Positions 63,804-64,000 of a stretch of 64,000 nt of DNA are shown piece after piece. The translations under genes were made by a program, and so were the position numbers. The stretch's first letter is position 1; the number at the start of each line of letters is the position of its first letter. The stretch lies in assembly GCF_025399195.1 (NCBI RefSeq), contig NW_026252123.1:1-64000 (forward strand), in the 5' to 3' direction. The notes beneath the pieces were generated by a model. It had not been told where the DNA came from, searched no databases, and worked only from the letters and a program-made list of their open reading frames with translations. The DNA is from Umbelopsis ramanniana AG. Lineage: Eukaryota; Mucoromycota; Umbelopsidomycetes; Umbelopsidales; Umbelopsidaceae.

Positions 63804-64000
63804 TCCTTTGTACATAATTTTGTTATTACAAATTGTTGATAGTATCATGCACTCTCGTAATAAACATAGTATACACCTGTTATGATTTTAACACCTTTTG
63901 CTCTGACTCTACAATTTTATTATGTTTTACAATTCAGATATAAAGTATGTAACAATTTGATAACCAGAGGGCATGTCTGAAAACCTGGGTAGTTTCCAAA
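63804..64000. other. 3' flank of NiCoT gene
   Basis: AT-rich, with the poly(A) signal AATAAA at 63859. No further gene seen before the window edge. Confidence 0.6.

Overview
The window is nuclear DNA of a filamentous, early-diverging fungus, most likely Mucoromycota. I read about 32 protein genes on both strands, packed at one per 2 kb, nearly all cut by short introns (about 50-110 nt, GTAAG-type donors, CTAAC-like branch sites). The gene set fits an early-diverging lineage: a MATH-BTB-BACK protein, a SAM-domain kinesin-13 of KIF24 type (a class missing from most Dikarya), a CYLD-like deubiquitinase and a NiCoT transporter lie beside fungal genes such as DASH subunit Ask1, a Pil1/Lsp1 eisosome protein, Rco1 and an Rck2/Srk1-type kinase. 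No tRNA, rRNA, CRISPR array, transposase or prophage was seen. All exon models were spliced by hand and checked for reading phase; none has transcript support.

Layout. 0-6 kb: two BTB proteins (Kelch-BTB, MATH-BTB-BACK). 6-11 kb: an ENPP-type ectophosphodiesterase, a WDR89-like WD40 protein, a FIT/Scs3 lipid-droplet protein and heme O synthase COX10. 11-19 kb: CYLD-like USP, a hydrophilic LEA-like protein, POLD4, SSU72 and, tail-to-tail with SSU72, an Rco1/PHF12-like double-PHD protein. 19-27 kb: a four-helix membrane protein diverging from the 16-exon MON2 gene. 27-31 kb: a tandem pair of HSL-type esterases. 31-38 kb: a stand-alone Nup96 that starts in the Nup98 autoproteolytic domain, and the SAM-kinesin-13. 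38-45 kb: a membrane protein, DAHP synthase, a twin-SWIM zinc-finger protein, a Wss1-type DNA-protein crosslink protease and Rab5. 45-54 kb: GH47 mannosidase, TXNL1, Rck2-like kinase and PDH E1 beta. 54-64 kb: Ask1, a TPR protein, an unresolved locus, a Cys4-pair microprotein, a Pil1 homologue and the NiCoT transporter.

The genes form no operon or gene cluster. They cover separate housekeeping tasks: chromatin and transcription (SSU72, Rco1), replication and repair (POLD4, Wss1), spindle (kinesin-13, Ask1), nuclear pore (Nup96), endosome/Golgi traffic (MON2, Rab5), membranes and glycosylation (FIT, Pil1, GH47), mitochondria (COX10, PDB1) and metal or ester metabolism. The most notable points are recurrent GC-AG introns with the same GCAAGT donor, microexons of 10-14 nt (one inside a metalloprotease active site), the split Nup96 with HFT instead of HFS, an esterase whose oxyanion HGGG reads RGGG, a 16-bp perfect palindrome upstream of the Ni/Co transporter and the Cys-rich 69-residue microprotein. 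I did not find a clear multi-gene undescribed system.
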